NCBI GenBank assembly: GCA_029721515.1 | Contig: CM056554.1 | Location: 27,783,736-27,847,735, forward strand | Direction of reading: 5' to 3' | Length of the DNA stretch: 64,000 bases | DNA from: Synanceia verrucosa | Taxonomy: Eukaryota; Chordata; Actinopteri; Perciformes; Synanceiidae | In this document: one piece after another, positions 10,564 to 22,244 of the stretch | How positions within the stretch are numbered: the stretch's first letter is position 1 | Layout: each line of letters opens with the position of its first letter | The notes under the pieces: generated by a model | What the model was told of the DNA's origin: nothing | Databases searched by the model: none | Seen by the model: only the letters and a program-made list of their open reading frames with translations | Translations under genes and position numbers: made by a program

Positions 10564-11177
10564 TTCAATTTTTTGACTAATTTAGACAGAAACATGGCAG
10601 TGGAACTTTCCCCCCTTTGATTGTTTTTCTTTTAGTGAAAATATACAGTTCAGTTTGTTGACTACTGTTGTCATAGCAGCTTTAACTGATCCACTGCTGC
10701 CATCTTTGTGTTTCAGAAAAGCTCTCAGGAGCACTCCTCTTTCCAGAAATACTGTAGGACTCAGGCTGCCGAAGGTCACAATATCATTATATCTAACGCA
10801 CACACACCCTTGTTAAGGTTGAAGTAATATTTCTGCTTTCAGAGAAATGTCCAAAATGAAACCCAAGTGCTCCCAAGTCAAGATGAGGGGATAGCATTCG
10901 CTAATGGGTTAAATTCAGGGTCTTCATTTGAGAAAACAGATTAGAAGGTTCATGTTTCCAGTGAACAAAAAGTTGTAAATCATCTCTAAATCAGCTGTTT
11001 TGCCTGTGAATACCCAGCAGGTAGATGGAGTCCAGTGTCGTTTCAAGACTTCAGAGTCAAACGTGCGGTGTATTAAAAAGTGAGGTTATTAAAAGAGGAA
11101 GCAGGGTCTTATATAACATGCTACCCTGCCACTGCCGTCTGGGACAGAGGGAAGAGTTGCTCTAGTTTTTTTCTGAT

Positions 11178-11208
<31 letters not shown>

Positions 11209-13010
11209 GCATACTCGCCAGCAGTCTTACATAAGTATATTTACTAAGCCACTCTGGTTGAGTCACTGTATTGACGGGCTCGCTCTATTGACTGGCTCTA
11301 TTGATGTCTCAGAGCTCTGCAGGTTCTATAGTAGAGGCACCAAAATAATCTTACAGACACACAAAGTGGATTATTAATTCATGAACTTCTTTTGTAGGAC
11401 GCTGGACGCACACACACATTCCCTCAGTGTGTGTGTGTCTGTGACCGTCTTCCTCCACCTCTGGTCTTTCCTTGCAGACGCTGGTACTTTATCAGTCCCA
11501 GCCATCATTAATCAGCCATCTTCAGCTCAGTGTATTACCGGCAGAGGACCTGTTTGACAGCTCGAGAGAACAACAAATTATTGTAAGACAGCAACAAACA
11601 CAGGTCACTGCCAAATCCCCCACTAGCCTGTAGGCCTTGTTCCACTGTGTCATTAAGCCAGCCATAAATCAATACTATTATCCTGCCTGTGTTTATTAGC
11701 TGATATAAATCCATACTCATTCCTCTCTGTTGCTAGCAGCTCCATCATTATTCACAGAGCCACACAGAGGACTGTCAGTGCTCATAGTGTAACTTCAGTA
11801 CGATGTTAATGAGGTTAAAGAGCATTCAGATGAAATCTGAGCAGGCAGGTGAGGAGCTGCAGCATCGTCATCGATCCCTTCTTTCAAGTTATCAGAAGTG
11901 TTCTGATTTATAAATATGAGACAGCACGATTCTAAGCTGAGCATCTGAGAAAATGGTTGCTATTAGTAAAAGCAACTAAAACTACAGTATACTATAAAAA
12001 CCCATCTATAGCAGTAAACACAGAAAATATACCAGGAGTGACTACAGTTTAAAGTAGGTTTAGGTAGGAGTGAAAAGACACAGTGAGGGCAGGCTTTCAT
12101 CCACCATTCAGTCACTTTCACTTTACAAATGTAGGGATTTTAAGCACAACCAGCTTGTTTCCTAAACCTAACAGTGACACCGAGCATGTGACGAGTTGGA
12201 ATGTGTGTGTGTGGGGAATTCTCTGATCAACCAAAACCACTTTTTACATTTCTGCTTTTACAGTGATATAACCTGGCTTCAACTGTTGTCGTTAGAGTGA
12301 AGAACGCAGTACTTACATACTGAGTGAGGAGTTGATAATCAAGCTACTGTATGAGGTGACTTCATGTCAGATCCCGGTGCCTTATGCACAGAACTGTGTG
12401 CAGGGTTAAAAAAGGAAGAAATGTGCTGAGAGTTTAGGAGACTGAAGATGCTCTCATATTGCTGCAACAGCTGATAAAACATCTTCAGGTTCCCAGCTGT
12501 CAGCTAAAATGTGGAACACACTGATGACCTGATGATGTTACTTTTGACAATAACTCATACTCGACTGCATTACTTTCTAAATAAATAAACACAGTAACCG
12601 TTACAATGTGGTGCATTTGTCTGTGACTTTGTAAATGATTTCCTTATTGATGAATTCGGATTGCTTTCATTCATGCTCTCAGACGTTTCTATGGACGGGG
12701 GGGACCTTCAGATTCATAGAGACACTGATCTGTCCCCCCACTTTACCAGCATAAGGAGACAAACATCAGAGGATTAATGTCACTGCAGCACTAAACTTTG
12801 AGGTTAAGATGATCAGAGCTCCAAGTTCTGACTTCCAGTGAACACACCATAAGACAAACTCTCACTCCCCAGGGTCCTAAAGAGGAACTAAAAAGTTATT
12901 TTAACAGTAACACCTTCCTTTTGGTGTAATTAATCAATCATTTCTGAATGAAGTAACCCCTGAACATCCAGTCACCCTCCAACTCTACATGAAGGGAGCT
13001 TGTTGTACCA
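10564..13010. other. Non-coding stretch with one CA microsatellite
   Basis: No gene was recognised on either strand. The sequence is mixed in composition and not obviously repetitive. The only listed item inside is the CA run at 11183-11208. Short GT runs occur near 11426 and 12203. Confidence 0.5.
11183..11208. repeat. (CA)n microsatellite
   Basis: A pure run of about 13 CA dinucleotides. Confidence 0.95.
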
Positions 13011-14050
13011 CATTATGTAATAACACTGCAATATGAGAGGATAAGAGGGAGAAGATGGATGGATGGATGTAATAACGCCACATTTTGTAATAACGTCCCA
13101 CATTTGGTAATAAAATCCTTGATCGCAATATGTAATAAAGTTTGCCACATTTTGTAAGAAGTTGTTACATATTGCATCGGTTCTTACAAAATGAGGCTGT
13201 TACACTTTTTTTATGAAGAAAATGTAATAATTTGATCGATTATATAATAAACCACCAAAATTGATGTCATTGATTTTAAACATTCTAGCTTAACTCATAA
13301 TTAATTTGACATGTTTCATTAGTCAGAACTTAATAAGTTACAATTGTTTATTATAATCTTTTTGTTAATGGTGATTTGTGGATAGTGTTCTATTTTTATT
13401 TTATTTAGTTTATTTTTTATTTTTATTTTATTTTTATTTTATAACATGAGTAGCAATATCTCATTTTGATATGAATGATTGTTTCAACTGGTTTTAGTCA
13501 GTTCAGTCAGTATACTATTGTTAAGCCTATAGAAAAGGACATCTATGTTGCACCACCAGAAATGGAACTGAAGTCAAGTTTTTTTTTTCTATTCCATATT
13601 TGTTTTTGCCTTTTTTTCTGCTTTCCAGCACGTATTTATGCATCACGTAATCCAGATTGCATGTGTGTATATATATTTCAGTGCTCTTTCAGTGTACGTA
13701 CCATGCGTTTAATGCAAACACATTCTCTATTATTAAACCTGAGTTACATTTGATTATGTTTTGACTAATTAAACTTTGAAAATTAATTCTTAGTTGTGAG
13801 TCACGCTAGAAATCAATGATGTTCTGACATTATGATGTTTTGTGTTTTTTTTTTCAAATTAAGACATCAATTTTGGTGGTTTATTACAAAATGCACCAAA
13901 TTATTACAATTTCTTCATAAAAATGTGGAACAGCCTCATTTTGTAATAATTTTATTACATTTTGCATTCAAGAATTTTGTTACTATATACGGCAAGTTAT
14001 TACAAAATGTGGTGTTATTTCATAATGATGGGAAAATTTATTATATAATG
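13011..14050. mobile_element. Long inverted-repeat element, about 1 kb, non-coding
   Basis: The outer arms (about 13011-13350 and 13745-14050) are inverted copies. The words CATTATGTAATAA, CCACATTTTGTAATAAC, ACAAAATGAGGCTGTT and AAACCACCAAAATTGATGTC occur in the left arm and in reverse complement in the right. Within each arm the word TTTGTAATAA recurs several times in both directions, giving sub-terminal repeats. The 400-bp centre is T/A-rich, with TTTTA runs near 13390-13440. There is no transposase frame. The left arm is interrupted by a 35-bp SINE tail (13035-13069). It resembles a non-autonomous DNA transposon with long terminal inverted repeats, but the superfamily is not identified and the target duplication is unclear. 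Confidence 0.65.
13035..13069 (+). mobile_element. GGATGG-tail fragment of the tRNA-derived SINE
   Basis: The reverse complement matches the first 35 bp of the SINE tail at 17460-17495 (GGATGG units followed by the gagaagatgg/agagggagaag junction). It sits inside the left arm of the inverted-repeat element. Confidence 0.6.
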
Positions 14051-14770
14051 CAGTGCTACAGGGCTTTTTTGAAGATGACGTGACTCTTCTGATTTAACTC
14101 GCTCAGTGGGATGGTTTGTAGCCATTTTTAAACAGCTGGGAGTTTTAGGGAGGCGATGAAGGAAAAAACAGGATTATTGTGTGTCCATAATTAGTTTCCT
14201 CTGTAGACTGACAGGTCTCACCAATCAATTACCGCTAATCATAAACAATGGGTGTTGTCACTATTCTCCAGTTAAATGGTCTTTGTGATGGTCCTATAAG
14301 AGATCTGAAAAGCCTCTTCTTGTATTTTTCCACAACATATTTCTTGAGATATTATGGATGTTGCATGTCAAACAGTCATTTACCTGTGCGTACTATATTC
14401 AAACATGTGCTTGGCCTGCAGGTTGAATCCAAACACATTCAAACTAAAAACAGAAGAGCCTAAAAAGGAAGACACTGTGTGGCAGACATGCAGGTGTCAT
14501 CAGTGAATTATCAATAACACTTAATAACATTACAGTGTAATTACCTGATCTGTTCAGTGTGACATCATCATATGTATCATACAGATAAATGCTTACATGT
14601 TCCTATGGTGGTATAAAAAACAAGTTCAGTGGCTTCTCTTCACTGCTATTTTTTGTCCTTGGATGACAACACAAGCCTTCCTGCTGTGCACCAGAGAAAG
14701 ATACGTTTGTTTTCTACACCAGCTTTATGACCTGCCACAGCACTGGAGGTCATCTTAAAAAAGTACTGAG
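14051..14770. other. Non-coding spacer
   Basis: No coding frame or repeat was recognised before the satellite begins. Confidence 0.5.
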
Positions 14771-17215
14771 CATCAAATACTTACAGGGTAAGTCGTACGT
14801 CCTTACCTCAAAAATACTTCGTAAGTACCACTGCTTATCAAATACTTACAGGGTAAGTCGTACGTCCTTACCTCTGAAATACTTCGTAAGTACCACTGCT
14901 TATCAAATACTGACAGGTTAAGTCGTACGTCCTTACCTCTGAAATACTTCGTAAGTACCACTGCTTATCAAATACTGACAGGTTATGTCGTACGTCCTTA
15001 CCTCTGAAATACTTCGTAAGTACCACTGCTTATCAAATACTGACAGGTTAAGTCGTACGTCCTTACCTCTGAAATACTTCGTAAGTACCACTGCTTATCA
15101 AATACTGACAGGTTAAGTCGTACGTCCTTACCTCTAAAATACTTCGTAAGTACCACTGCTTATCAAATACTGACAGGTTAAGTCGTACGTCCTTACCTCT
15201 AAAATACTTCGTAAGTACCACTGCTTATCAAATACTGACAGGTTAAGTCGTGCGTCCTTACCTCTAAAATACTTCGTAAGTACCACTGCTTATCAAATAC
15301 TGACAGGGTAAGTCGTGCGTCCTTACCTCTAAATACTTCCTAAGTACCACTGCTTATCAAATACTGACAGGTTAAGTCGTACGTCCTTACCTCTAAATAC
15401 TTCCTAAGTACCACTGCTTATCAAATACTGACAGGTTAAGTCGTACGTCCTTACCTCTGAAATACTTCGTAAGTACCACTGCTTATCAAATACTGACAGG
15501 TTAAGTCGTACGTCCTTACCTCTGAAATACTTCGAGAGTACCACTGCTTATCAAATACTGACAGGTTAAGTCGTACGTCCTTACCTCTGAAATACTTCGT
15601 AAGTACCACTACTTATCAAATACTGACAGGTTAAGTCGTACGTCCTTACCTCTGAAATACTTCGTAAGTACCACTACTTATCAAATACTGACAGGTTAAG
15701 TCGTACGTCCTTACCTCTAAATACTTCGTAAGTACCACTACTTATCAAATACTGACAGGGTAAGTCGTACGTCCTTACCTCTAAATACTTCGTGAGTACC
15801 ACTACCTATCAAATACTGACAGGGTAAGTCGTACGTCCTTACCTCTAAATACTTCGTGAGTACCACTACTTATCAAATACTGACAGGGTAAGTCGTACGT
15901 CCTTACTTCAGAAATACTTCGTGAGTACCACTACTTATCAAATACTGACAGGTTGAGTCGTACGTCCTTACCTCTGAAATACTTCGTGAGTACCACTACT
16001 TATCAAATACTGACAGGTTGAGTCGTACGTCCTTACCTCTGAAATACTTCGTAAGTACCACTACTTATCAAATACTGACAGGTTGAGTCGTACGTCCTTA
16101 CCTCTGAAATACTTCGTAAGTACCACTACTTATCAAATACTGACAGGTTGAGTCGTACGTCCTTACCTCTGAAATACTTCGTAAGTACCACTACTTATCA
16201 AATACTGACAGGTTGAGTCGTACGTCCTTACCTCTGAAATACTTCGTAAGTACCACTACTTATCAAATACTGACAGGTTGAGTCGTACGTCCTTACCTCA
16301 AAATACTTCGTAAGTACCACGACTTATCAAATACTGACAGGTTGAGTCGTACGTCCTTACCTCTAAAATACTTCGTAAGTACCACTACTTATCAAATACT
16401 GAGAGGTTGAGTCGTACGTCCTTACCTCTAAAATACTTCGTAAGTACCACTACTTATCAAATACTGAGAGGTTGAGTCGTACGTCCTTTCCTCTAAAATA
16501 CTTCGTAAGTACCACTACTTATCAAATACTGACAGGTTGAGTCGTACGTCCTTTCCTCTAAAATACTTCGTAAGTACCACTACTTATCAAATACTGACAG
16601 GTTGAGTCGTACGTCCTTACCTCAAAATACTTCGTAAGTACCACTACTTACCAAATACTGACAGGTTGAGTCGTACGTCCTTTCCTCTAAAATACTTCGT
16701 AAGTACCACTACTTATCAAATACTGACAGGTTGAGTCGTACGTCCTTTCCTCTAAAATACTTCGTAAGTACCACTACTTATCAAATACTGACAGGTTGAG
16801 TCGTACGTCCTTTCCTCTAAAATACTTCGTAAGTACCACTACTTACCAAATACTGACAGGTTAAGTCGTACGTCCTTTCCTCTAAAATACTTCATAAGTA
16901 CCACTACTTACCAAATACTGACAGGTTAAGTCGTACGTCCTTTCCTCTAAAATACTTCGTAAGTACCACTACTTATCAAATACTGACAGGTTGAGTCGTA
17001 CGTCCTTACCTCAAAATACTTCGTAAGTACCACTACTTACCAAATACTGACAGGTTAAGTCGTACGTCCTTTCCTCTAAAATACTTCGTAAGTACCACTA
17101 CTTACCAAATACTGACAGGTTAAGTCGTACGTCCTTTCCTCTAAAATATTTCATAAGTACCACTACTTATCAAATACTGACAGGGTAAGTCGTACATCCT
17201 TACCTCTAAATACCA
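14771..17215. repeat. 65-bp satellite/minisatellite, about 37 copies
   Basis: The unit is 64-65 bp, running from TCAAATACTGACAGG through AGTCGTACGTCCTTACCTC and AAATACTTCGTAAGTACCAC to TTA. Each unit carries two short dyads: GGTAAG...CTTACC around TCGTACG, and ACTTcgtAAGT. Variants are ordered along the array. Early units have GCTTATC and GGTTAAG, middle units ACTTATC and GGTTGAG, and late units TTTCCTCT and ACTTACC. Degenerate remnants continue to about 17267. The CG-containing words are conserved throughout. No open frame spans the array, so it is unlikely to be coding. Confidence 0.95.
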
Positions 17216-17459
17216 AATCATAATCATAAGTCATATATCTTTACCCCTAAAATACTCAGAGGTACATATGAAATGCAGACTCCAGTCTGAATTATTGTAT
17301 TGTGATAGGTAAACAGTAAAGTACATTGTAAAGTATTGCTGTCCTATATTTGGTATTTCAGAGGACTCACACACTAAGCGTCATGCTCTGTCTGTCTGGT
17401 TTGGTAAAGTTGCCCATTTTTGTCTCGTGCATGCATGTTGTCTTGTCACTTCTGGTTTT

Positions 17460-17836
17460 CCATCCATCCATCCATCCATCCATCTTCTCCCTCTTATCCT
17501 CTCATAGGGTCGTGGGGGGGCTGGAGTCTATCCCAGCTGTCTTAGGGTGAAAGACAGGGTACACCCTGGACAAGTCTCCAGTTCATCACAGGACACATAG
17601 AGACAGACAACCACTCACACTCACATTCACACCTACGGTCAATTTAAATTAACCAATTAACCTAATCCCCATGCATGTTTTTGGATGGTGGGAGGAAGCC
17701 GGAGTACCAGAGAGAACCCACACAGACATGAGGAGAACATGCAAACTCCACACAGAAAGGCCTCGGGCCGGGAATCCAACCTGGTACTTTCTTGCTGTAA
17801 GGTGACAGTGCTAACCACTACACCACCGTGTTGCCC
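17460..17836 (-). mobile_element. tRNA-derived SINE with GGATGG tail, copy 1
   Basis: Read on the minus strand, the head carries an A box (TGGTGTAGTGG) and, about 40 bp on, a degraded B box (GGTTGGATTCC). The body and a GGATGG tail follow. It matches 38418-38777 over its full length. It is inserted in the solo LTR, because LTR-like sequence continues on both sides. Confidence 0.75.
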
Positions 17837-17985
17837 ACTTGTGCTTGTATTTTGTAGTAATCCTGTCTTCCTTTTGTTTCAGGTCGTTTTGCTTCCTGAC
17901 CTCCCGTGTCCCATTACCTCGTGTTTAAATAGTCTCGTTTCCCCCATTCTGGTGTGAGTTTGTCTTGTTCCCATCTCTGCTGTAA

Positions 17986-18310
17986 TAGAATCCAATAGAA
18001 TAGTTTTTTATTCATCCCCATTACGGTAGCTTGCCATAGCAACACAGACAAATTACAACATTAATAAAAAACAATAATTAACAGCAATGAGATAACAGAA
18101 TAAGTAATAATAGTAGAATAAATATTTAAAATATGGATAAAAATGACAAAGGAAGAAAACATGTTTCCGATTGCAAATGAACTGTTAATTAAACACAATT
18201 ATTCGACAAAATAAAATGTAGTTTTACCATTTGTTATGTAAATGTGACCTGTAGTGATAGTCATAAAATAAAAAAGCAGTGCAAAAATTCTGTGCAAAAG
18301 GAACGTGCAA
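17986..18310 (-). mobile_element. LINE 3' end (AATAG tail) inside the solo LTR
   Basis: AATAGAATAGTTTTTTATTC followed by ATCCCCATT and CATAGCAACACAGAC matches, in reverse, the sequence at 60900-60997. The AATAG units are the 3' tail, so the element runs leftward. Only non-coding 3' UTR is seen. The right limit is uncertain. Confidence 0.6.
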
Positions 18311-18796
18311 AATGCTTGTTTTCTCGTCTCTGTCTCCAGTCAATACTGAGGTGAAGCCTTAGAGTGTTTCATTTCTTTCTCCCTTTTTGCAAGTTAGTGT
18401 AGATAGCCTTTTCTGCCTTTATAGGTGGAACATCTTTTGTTTTTTTAGATCATTTTCTCCCTTTATAGTTCAATCTTTCTCCTCCCACAGGTTGAGAGTC
18501 TTTTTTTTCTAGATTTATATTCTTATTCTCTCTTTGTACGTTGAGAGTGTTTGTCTTGATTAGTATTCTCTCTCCTTCGGTGAGCATGTTGATTTCTAGT
18601 TTTAGTTTTTTCCTCCCTCCTTAGGTGAGCACCTTTTGTTTCTAGAGCAGTGAAGATGGAGAACTTGTGTGGCGATCCCCTTCACCATCATCTGTTGCTG
18701 TCAGCCTGTTTGCTTCAGTAAAGACTGTTAACTCGAGGAGTCCTGTGACTGAGTCGTACTTTTGGCTTCTCTGAGAAACAGATCCCTCACACTAAG

Positions 18797-20220
18797 TCTT
18801 GTAACTGTACTCATTGTAAGGTGTGAGCTGTTTTACTGTATAGAGTGGAGCCAAATTATCTGAGTTGAGTTGAGATCTAAATATAAAATACATCAGCAGC
18901 TTTTCCTCTCTGTGAGAACAAACACTGACTTGTTCAAGGTCGATCGTCCATGTTTGCCTCCCACAGTGGTCCAGCTCTCTCCATGATGCTCCCTGTGTTT
19001 TGTTCACTTAGTTGGATATTTTAATAGCATCGAGCAGCATTGAAAAGAAATGCAGCTTACATGCTTAAAAGGGGAAAAGCAGTGCAAATGTTCTGAATAG
19101 CATCGATGTGTTCACCTCTTTGATTGAGAGATGAAAGTACTGAACACCCACTCTCATGGAATTGGTAAACAGCACTCGCCCAAATCTTTGAATGGCCTCC
19201 TGGTTCAGGGCCTCAAGGACTCAATTATGTTTTCAAGGTTGATGAAAAATTATTTTCCTAAAAGGCAGTTCATTATCTTGAATGTGAAGGAAAGCCTGCC
19301 ATCATAACAGCCTGTATCATATTTGATCTTTCACATCTGTCAGTGCTCTGCATACTGCATCCTCTTTAATTGCTAATTTAATTTCAATCTCCATTTGAAC
19401 ATAATAATTCAATCATCCAGGCATTTTTAACACTGCTAATCCTGTCCAGGGTCCCAAGAGCGCATCCCAGCATGCAGTGCATTTCATTCATCTTATATAA
19501 TTACTCAGAGAGTTCCTCTCTGACCTCTGACCTGTCTTTAGCACCAGGACCATTCAGTGTTTAGCGATCTGATGTGGAAGAACTGAAAAACATAAGAAGC
19601 ATCATTTCATGTGATCATCTGGCAAACAATGCAAAGTGAACAGCCTTGAAGGAGGGAATATAAGATACCAAGATAATGATGGCTACTTTTGAAAAACTGT
19701 TTATGTGTGAAAACTATGTATCCACATTAATGTTTTTTTTTTGTTTTTTTTTCCCAAAGCTCTCCTGAAAGCATCTCTCCCTTGGTGGCAAACAACAAAC
19801 TTGCGATTTAGTCATTCCTTTTCACACGTTTTCCAGTTTAGGTATTCAGACGACTGAAGGAATATTAATATGCAGGTATAATGCAGTTTGCACAAGGCTC
19901 ATAAAACATGTTGGTCAAATTATTCACAGCCTATCAGGAGAGATTTATTACACGGTGCATGAGAAGATTCATAGTGTAAAGTCTTTGGAGATGAGACATC
20001 ATGTCGTAGTGGTTTTAAGTTTCAGTTTGGACACTGGTGATGGTTGTGCTGAAGATCCAGTGAAAGGATGTGAAGCAGGATGGTCACATCACTTGGTACT
20101 GAAGAGGATATGATTAGCTCAGCCAAACGAGCCTAAAGGTTTCCATTTTGAGCCGATTTTTCACTCTTGCAACTATTTTTGGGATCAGGCCGAGTCTCGG
20201 CTTAATTGTGTGTTAGAAAT
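18797..20220. other. Non-coding stretch, no repeat recognised
   Basis: No coding frame. The sequence at about 19100-19600 looks unique and balanced in composition, with no tandem or TE-like motifs. It would be a reasonable place to look for a conserved non-coding element, but I have no comparison to show that. Confidence 0.45.
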
Positions 20221-20224
20221 GTAT

Positions 20225-20525
20225 GAGATTAAAGTCATTATTTACAAGAAAAAAGTAATTAATTTCAAGTATAAAGTCGTAAATTTTCAAGATTAAAGTC
20301 ATTATTTACGAGAATAAAGTCATACTGTTCTAACGTGTTATTGTAGCGAAGGAGTTGGTAAAAACGTTTGTAAAGTTAGAAAGGTATTTGCAGATTCCAA
20401 CTTCCTGGATCAATAATTCAAATACAGTCTGATGAAAATGACGCATTTCTGCAGTGTTGGTGAGGCACTTTAATCTCTTAAATTTCTTGTAAATAATGAC
20501 TTTATTGTCTAAGTTTGTAAAAAAC
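20225..20525. repeat. Degenerate ATTAAAGTC repeats with an inverted partner
   Basis: Between 20228 and 20325, a unit of roughly 25-30 bp built on (G)ATTAAAGTCATTATTTAC-AGAA recurs four times in diverged form. The words cttgtaaataatgacttta at about 20487-20506 are its reverse complement, so the block is a loose inverted repeat around a 160-bp centre. Confidence 0.6.
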
Positions 20526-21440
20526 AAACAAAAAAAAAATCTCAATGTGACTCTAATTATCCATCTGAATACATGGAGTAACGAGAAGTGATTAACACCT
20601 CAGGACCAGCTCCTGATCAGCAATCGTTGGGTAGAAAGAAAATCAAACCTGTTTGAAATCCTTCTGAGGGTATCTCACCGCTGAAGCAGAGCGAGGACCT
20701 AACTCTACACAGAGAACAGCACAAACCAAGACAGTTTCACCCCAGTGTGTTAAAACCGATGCTTAGTCAATGCCCCTGAACGTTGCATATTGATGTAAAA
20801 AGGGGGCTCTCTATTGAAACTAATACACACTCACTCACAGAGATACTGTGTGTGATGCTGTGAGTGCCGTTCACGTCATCCATTCATTTCAGTGATCTCA
20901 CAATGACCAAAAATTTTGTTTTTGCCAAAATCAAACAGGAAAACACTAATAATGATGGTCCTTGAATCAGCTAATGTGATGGCCTCTCTGTAGTGAATAA
21001 TGCTGCTTTGTTCATCATTTTGAAACATCTGAATTAATACTGAAATGAACGGATGACAGGAACGCCACACAGACCAGGTTCTTCTGCTTCTTTGTCTTCT
21101 TATTATTTTTACATTGCATTTGTTGTGTTGTGTATGGATGTACAGTGTGAGCAGTCAGGTCTCATCAGAGCATCGGGTCGTACAGTGTGAGCACATGAAT
21201 CGTGAACTGCAAACTATTGAACTCTGCAATTTATTCGTACAGGTTGAGCTGGAGCTGAGGACAATGATTGAAACTGTCGCTCGGTGTCTGCCCAGCTTTA
21301 GCCAGCTGCTGGTGCAGAGAAATGACTGAATGAGAGTGTAAACTTAATTTGTGTTGATGCTGGAGGGAAGAGGTGAACTTTGGACTCTTGACCGTGTTAC
21401 ATCTAAAGTCCTGTGAAACAGCTCTTTGTGTGTCATTCAA
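20526..21440. other. Non-coding spacer
   Basis: No gene seen. The short open frame at 21114-21329 has no domain and reads like chance coding. Confidence 0.5.
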
Positions 21441-21554
21441 TCAAGTCAAGTCAATTCAACTTTATTTGTACAGCCCAATATCACAAATTATGAATTTGCC
21501 CCATTGGGCTTTACAATCTGTACAGGATATGACACCCTATCAGCAAAGGATGAG

Positions 21555-21770
21555 AAGCATGTCGTCCTCTCCACCACGCCAACCAGAAGAAGCCTGGGCA
21601 GCATGTCCGCCTCTCTCCACCACACCAACCAGAAGAAGCCTGGGCAGCACGTCCTCCTCTCCACCACACCAACCAGAAGAAGCCTGGGCAGCACGTCTTC
21701 CTCTCTCCACCACACCAACCAGAAGAGGCCTGAGCAGCACGTCTTCCTCTCCACCACACCAAACACCACC
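21555..21770. repeat. 45-bp minisatellite in the L2 3' UTR, about 5 copies
   Basis: Units of 44-46 bp share CTCTCCACCACACCAACCAG followed by AAGAAGCCTGGGCAGCA. Two-base CT length changes alternate between units. The second L2 copy (about 52620-52660) has a single unit, so expansion is specific to this copy. Confidence 0.85.
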
Positions 21771-22244
21771 ACGTCGCTCAGAACCAGAAGATGAAGCCTG
21801 ACTGGTCTGCACAACCACTACTCCACCAGGTAGACTGGATCCATGGATACCTGTGAGATGAGAACGCACAGGGACTACGAGGCACAAAACTAATCTGCAG
21901 CATGTGTTAAAGAGAGGAAGAGTAAACACATCCTCTTCTCCACTACCCTAAAAGATACAACCTGAGCAGCATCGCCTCTTCTCCATCTCACCACCATCAG
22001 GACAGACGAAGCCTGGATGACACCACCTCCTTCTCACCAAGTAGCCTCAGCTCACGGACACCTGGGAGCTGAGAGCACAGGGACTCCAGGGAAGAAGATG
22101 AGTTAGTGAAATGACTTAATGGAGGCATCGAAATGAAGAAGAAGAGAAGCTCAGTGTGTCAGAGGAAGTCCCCTGGCAGTCTAGACCTATAGCAGCATAA
22201 CTAAGGATTGATCCAAGGCAGCCTGAGTCAGCCTTGGATCAGTC

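Larger units (their letters stand above)
17379..18791 (+). mobile_element. Solo LTR, Gypsy-like, with two later insertions
   Basis: The ends are CGTCATGCTC (ancestral TGTCATG, with T to C) and ATCCCTCACA. They are flanked by a 5-bp direct repeat CTAAG at 17374-17378 and 18792-18796. The same TGTCATG...CCCTCACA termini occur on the Gypsy LTR at 44400-44988, so the families are related. A TATA-like TTTAAATAG lies near 17925 and a polyadenylation-like cagtaaag near 18717. The LTR proper is about 700 bp. A SINE (17460-17836) and a LINE tail (about 17986-18310) account for the excess. A pyrimidine-rich, degenerate repeat occupies 18370-18640. Confidence 0.75.

Noticed and set aside
14771..17215. 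Possible CRISPR-like array
   Set aside because: The repeats are directly adjacent with no unique spacers, and the genome is clearly eukaryotic.
21373..21814. Several overlapping open frames of 80-140 codons rich in Pro/Ser or Gly/Trp
   Set aside because: They are the six readings of the 45-bp minisatellite in the L2 3' UTR, with no domain or splice signal.
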